From the NCBI RefSeq assembly GCF_947623445.1, contig NC_135241.1:808501-872500 (forward strand): DNA of 64,000 bases. The letters run 5' to 3'. How positions within the stretch are numbered: the stretch's first letter is position 1; every line of letters begins with the position of its first letter. A model generated the notes under the pieces. The model did not search any database. It was not told the DNA's origin and was given only the letters and a program-made list of their open reading frames with translations. Source of the DNA: Clavelina lepadiformis (taxonomy: Eukaryota > Chordata > Ascidiacea > Aplousobranchia > Clavelinidae). Made by a program: the position numbers and the translations under genes. Positions 60,201-64,000 of this stretch are shown here, in pieces.

Positions 60201-63200
60201 AAATTGCATCCAAGCTTCATATATTCACAGATTTTTTTCAATTCAATTTCTGCAAGTCAAAATTCAACTGTCTTCGGGTGAAGTTCATTCAAAAGTTACG
60301 TATTCACAAACCAGTGGGCCTACCTTTGTTTGATGATGCGGAGCAATTGCATGTAAAAGTATTTTCAGATGATTCTTCGCAAATCTCTTTCCCGGAGCAA
60401 TTATTGTTCTTCAATTTAAGTACGGGATCTGCAATTCATATCACATTGCAATGACGTAGGTGTGATAAAATGACAAAGAAAGTCATGTTAGCTGTGACTG
60501 ACTATTTTGTAAAAATTTAATTCGTGTCACGAATATTTTAGTGTTTTACTGTTTTTGTTTCACTGCTGTAACATGATTTATATGGCCCCAACATTGTGAT
60601 GGTTAAATTTGAACGGCGGCCAAATACAGTTTTTGCACCAAAGTGACGTATATAAGCTACTTCTAACATCTCCACCTGGTCTAGACGTCCAAGTATTGTT
60701 TCCAGTCCAGCCTGGTATGGTTGGTGCTGGTGTGTTGTTTGCTTCAATGCCTTTTTCTATTGATAAAAATAAACAAACGATGTGTGTCATATCAATGCAA
60801 ACATCAATTTTTTTCTTCCCAATTTTGTAAATTGTTTCTCGGCTTAACCTGGACTTGTTACTAAGATACCGGAATTTCAAGTATTAGTGCAAAACAAATT
60901 TGGTTACTTTCATTGCTGCTGAAACACGTAAATTAACGTTAACAAAACCTGTACCTTTCCGTAAGGTGGAGCAGTTGCACGTTAAACTGCTGTTGATTGT
61001 TTTGCAAACAAAGACGTTTTACCATTATGCAAAGGATACTAACAAAGATAAATGGAAAAGAATTTCCAAAATTTTTGGAAAAAATATTTCTGTCTACACG
61101 TGACATGGTCTTGTCTCGCAAATCTTTATCCTCGGACTGAGGAAAGTGTTTGCACGACTTAAACCTGGCGATGATTGCTCATCGGTCGAGCCCGTTTATA
61201 CCGAACAAGGGTTTGTGCAAGTATCGAACACGGAACACGAGCCGCATTTATTGCGACGCCAGCCCTCGAACCACTCGATTACCGAGCTGACTAAAAACTA
61301 TCAGACTGGGCATCATAACTGTGCAGCTGTGCACGGGGTACCAAATTATTTTCAAACTTTATGTCATCTTGCCGAAGCAATTATTTTCTAGATTTGAACT
61401 TGTGAGGTTATCAAAGTTAACATAGCAAGGGCAAGGAAGGATTATTTTACAAACATTCGTTGGAGGAAGAAGTTTCGGCAAGACCACAAGATGACTCGCA
61501 TCGTAATCCGTTTCCTGACTTGATGACTCAGCTAGATTTTAAAATCATTTCATAAACTGATGTCGGGACAATTCGACCCAAGTAAGAAAAATTGTGTTTA
61601 CGCAATTCGTGCTTTCAGTGAAATTTATCCATTATAGAAGTTCAAATAATTCTTGTTTTTATAGTTTTAGAAATTAATTAATAAACAATACACTGTCAAT
61701 GAGGATCTCTTTATGCTACTGGCTGTTGAAAGATAAAAATAAATCCTACAAGTCTATCACCGTATGCTGTTCTGTATGTGCCTAATTTTCGTCTAACAGT
61801 CTGTGCTAACTCTACAGTATATTCATTTCAAGTATGTGTGCTCATTGCTTATGTCTTAGAAAAACTGACAGAAAACAGAATAAATACAAAACATATGTTT
61901 TAACATTACAACAAACCCGTGATCTGCTGTACGTACCTGTGTTGTTCTTTTGGTAGGCTGTTACGGTTTTATTTTTTGTTACGCTTGCATCATTCGTCAA
62001 ATTGCATCCAAGCTTCAGATATTCAAAGATTCTTTTCAATTCAATTTCTGCAAGTCAAAATGCAACCGTTTTTGGGTGAAGTTCATTCAAAAGTTACGTA
62101 TTCACAGACCAGTGGGCCTACCTTTGTTTGCAGAGCAATTGCATGTAAAAGTATTTTCAGATGATTTTTTGCAAATCTCTTTCCCGAAGCAATTATTGTC
62201 CTTCAATTTGTTTACGAGATCTGCAATTCATATCACATTGCAATGACGTAGGTGTGATAAAATGACAAAGAAAGTCGTCTCACGAATATTTTAGTGTTTT
62301 ACTGTTTTCGCTTCACTGCTGTAACATGAGCTTTTAATGGGTAATAACCGTCTCACAAAATACTATTTATAGAATAAAATTAAAGTAAGTATAAAGTAGA
62401 GATTCAAGAAAAGTTCATAGTATAAGCTTAGTATATAAAAACAAATAAAAGTACATATTCGATACCTTTAATTACATTCAACATACGTAGTTTCCATAAT
62501 TGCTTTATCAATTTCCTGATTTATTGTTAAAAAATATTCACAGTAATCACAATCGTAATACTTAGTTGTAGAAATGCGCTTCGATTGCTCGCGTGTTTTG
62601 TTTCTATCCCCCAAGTCACTACGTAATTCCGCCCAAGTGCCCAAAGTGCGCTGGTTGTAATAACGATAACTGTTGTGTACGTGGGTGCCAGGGGCAACAT
62701 GCGGGAATGGATGGCATCACGGCATGAAGGTCGGCCACGTTCTGTGCTAGTTCGACCGTTTTGAACTATCGTCTTACCCTTATTATAATTACGTGAATAC
62801 CGTCTTAAAATACAAGTCGTTGACAGCAATCTGTCGAGTGTTTGATCTGGCTGTAGCGACTGGCTGTAGCGACTGGCTGTAGCGACTGGCTGTAGTGACT
62901 GGCTGTTAATCAGCCAGTACCTGGCACAATGGATCAACCAGATTCCGTTGCACTTGTACACGCAAAAGATGATTCAAATTCAGTTGTGGAATTTCAAGAA
63001 TCTTATAAACATCATGTCATACATCATGCTCACCAACACATTCTGGTGGGCATGTATTCATAAAGTTTTCGAAATCTTCCAACGGGTTGTTATGGCATGT
63101 ACAATTTGAAGGGGTCGTACAATTACTCGAATCGGGTAAAATGATGGACAACACTAAAACATAATCTTCTTTTCCGCTTTTGTGGTTTGTTGAATTACCT

Positions 63201-63443
63201 AAAGGATTACTTTGCTTTTATAAAAACCAAGTATAATTTTACTCAATATCATGAACAACAAACAACTGCGCAATTACAACCACAAATATAAAGACATATC
63301 TACTTTCTAAAACATCAACTAAGTGCAAAGAAAGTTGCATACTTTGTTGAACTTGACACGGCCCCATTCTTACCTACTGCGTTGAAAATTGCATCGCCCA
63401 GTGCAAGGAGTATGATGTGAATATAAACTAATTTCATTTTCAT
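54238..63443 (-). CDS. Adhesion G-protein-coupled receptor (GAIN-GPS-7TM), complete 20-exon model
   Basis: Minus-strand exons in phase total 2580 bases, 859 residues: 63374-63443 (ATG and signal peptide), 63034-63153, 62122-62220, 61937-62047, 60676-60756, 60324-60428, 60139-60249, 58879-58959, 58062-58132, 57663-57893, 57449-57574, 57018-57239, 56740-56820, 56478-56615, 56181-56290, 55758-55965, 55045-55147, 54763-54920, 54518-54688 and 54238-54420. The ectodomain has a Cys-rich exon ([18 protein letters not shown]) and two copies of an EGF-like, Asn-glycosylation-rich three-exon block. A GAIN domain follows, then a GPS ([20 protein letters not shown]; autoproteolysis expected between L and T). 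The 7TM part has the family signatures [16 protein letters not shown] in TM3 and MGITWIFGY in TM6, and ends in a Ser-rich tail. This receptor class signals after exposure of the tethered agonist following the GPS. The ligand and subfamily are unknown. Exons left of 58132 are very secure. The first two exons are supported by phase and a signal peptide only. Confidence 0.9.
57821..57892. repeat. 9-bp minisatellite at an intron-exon border of the receptor
   Basis: Eight tandem units of CCTGTAATG (one reads CCTGCAATG), in-frame in the GAIN exon. On the coding strand each unit reads GCATTACAG, encoding Ala-Leu-Gln and ending in CAG, so every unit can act as a 3' splice site. The annotated acceptor is the outermost one (exon edge 57893). 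Confidence 0.9.
58779..60573. repeat. Tandem duplication, copy A (1795 bp)
   Basis: A direct repeat with 60574-62326. It starts TGATTTATATGGCCCCAACA and ends CACTGCTGTAACA. It carries receptor exons 6-8 (60324-60428, 60139-60249, 58879-58959) plus a SINE-like sequence. The long intron differs from copy B at roughly 1.5 percent of sites by my reading. Confidence 0.95.
59332..59493 (-). repeat. tRNA-derived SINE-like sequence in copy A
   Basis: Read on the minus strand it begins GTCAGCTCGGTAATCGAGTG and continues GTTCGAGGGCTGGC (A-box-like head). ATTCGATAC follows at about 45 bases (B-box-like). The head aligns with 13280-13205 and the tail with 3331-3393. An identical-position copy is at 61130-61291. 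Confidence 0.5.
60574..62326. repeat. Tandem duplication, copy B (1753 bp)
   Basis: The adjacent direct copy carries receptor exons 3-5. It is shorter mainly by a deletion of about 37 bases near its right end (in the region of 62273) and by six bases in the EGF-like exon. The 163-codon plus-strand ORF of copy A is broken in this copy, which argues against it being a gene. Confidence 0.95.
61130..61291 (-). repeat. tRNA-derived SINE-like sequence in copy B
   Basis: The duplicate of 59332-59493, carried along by the tandem duplication, with four or five substitutions. Confidence 0.5.
62847..62905. repeat. 13-bp tandem repeat in receptor intron 2
   Basis: Four and a half units of CTGGCTGTAGCGA, the fourth with one change. 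Intronic in the receptor model. Confidence 0.85.
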
Positions 63444-64000
63444 GATCTTGTCATCAAATTTTTAAACAGCCGACGTCACATCGGTCAACATCTGTCATAA
63501 ACAAAAACATCTGTTTTGTTTTACTTTTTTTAGCAATTTTTGCTTATTATGTCGTAGTTGTAGAAAATATAGCAAGAGACAATTAAAAGGACGATCAATG
63601 AACAACAGAACCTAATGGATAGCTTGTTATTTCTGCGTGAGACCAACACAGACTCTGCTTATCCCCGTCATTGCACTCTGCCATCCTTATTTAGAAGACG
63701 AGTTTCCTGTTTGTCATTTTTGTCTCGATGAGTTTATATCCGGTTGTGTTAGATTGAAAATTTCAACGCATGACTCGCATTGTAACTGACTCAAGAGCGC
63801 TGGGGCAATTTTTGTGCACTTTCACTACTATCAAATGTCTTTGAGTTTATGTTAATACGTCATTTCCTGGTCATGACACTGAACTTTCAATGATGTCATA
63901 ACATTGCGTTGATGAAACAAATGAAGGCGAAAATAAGACGATTAAGCATTTAAAAGTGAGAAGACGGCAATCGCGGCAATCGCGGTAATCGCTGTCAATC
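63444..64000. other. Upstream region of the adhesion GPCR
   Basis: Presumed promoter and 5' UTR of the minus-strand receptor. No TATA box or other core element is convincing. The last bases (63965-63996) are a 9-bp tandem repeat of CGGCAATCG units with decay. Confidence 0.35.

Noticed and set aside
62527..62961. 144-codon minus-strand ORF
   Set aside because: It lies between receptor exons, contains the 13-bp tandem repeat, has no family features and does not fit the phase-1 exon series. A fragment (CRDAIHSRM) briefly suggested an LCCL domain, but the rest of the domain is missing.

Overview
The window looks like nuclear DNA of an invertebrate deuterostome, most likely a tunicate. The evidence is AT-rich DNA, intron-rich animal genes with short exons and GT-AG splice sites, chordate-type gene families, and many small hAT-type elements. 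No bacterial genes, rRNA, tRNA genes or CRISPR arrays are visible. The species call is inference. All gene models below come from reading exons by eye, checking splice sites and reading phase.

Layout: (1) 101-1815, minus strand, first six coding exons of a KIAA0930 (DUF2045) homologue that runs off the left edge. (2) 3869-13119, plus strand, a Ty3/gypsy-type LTR retrotransposon with gag, pol, env and a fourth ORF. Its 5' LTR has lost most of U3, and a hAT MITE splits gag. (3) 14379-15251, plus, a YDJC-type carbohydrate deacetylase in one exon. (4) 21192-27357, plus, a four-exon Yippee-like (YPEL) zinc-binding protein with a long, CRE-rich intron. (5) 29524-32298 and 33093-34958, minus, ten consecutive in-phase exons of one or two unrecognised basic, proline-rich proteins. 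Most of these exons are too short or too broken for ORF calling. (6) 37334-41001, minus, a complete 13-exon nicalin (NCLN), 562 aa. (7) 44644-48795, plus, a complete 9-exon NIPSNAP, 274 aa, with a LINE fragment in intron 1. (8) 54238-63443, minus, a complete 20-exon adhesion GPCR, 859 aa, whose ectodomain contains a recent tandem duplication of a three-exon block.

The intergenic DNA holds two more hAT-type MITEs with perfect 8-bp target duplications, a 1.2-kb foldback element, SINE-like copies and a telomere-like degenerate tract. The host genes are unrelated housekeeping or receptor genes and do not form a pathway.

The most interesting observations are these. The fourth ORF of the retrotransposon looks like a second, truncated capsid N-terminal domain. 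A textbook -1 frameshift signal lies at the gag-pol overlap. The receptor shows an exon-block duplication with replacement-biased divergence. A 9-bp minisatellite creates serial in-frame splice acceptors at the receptor's GAIN domain. The unrecognised gene pair at 29.5-35 kb has no family I can name.
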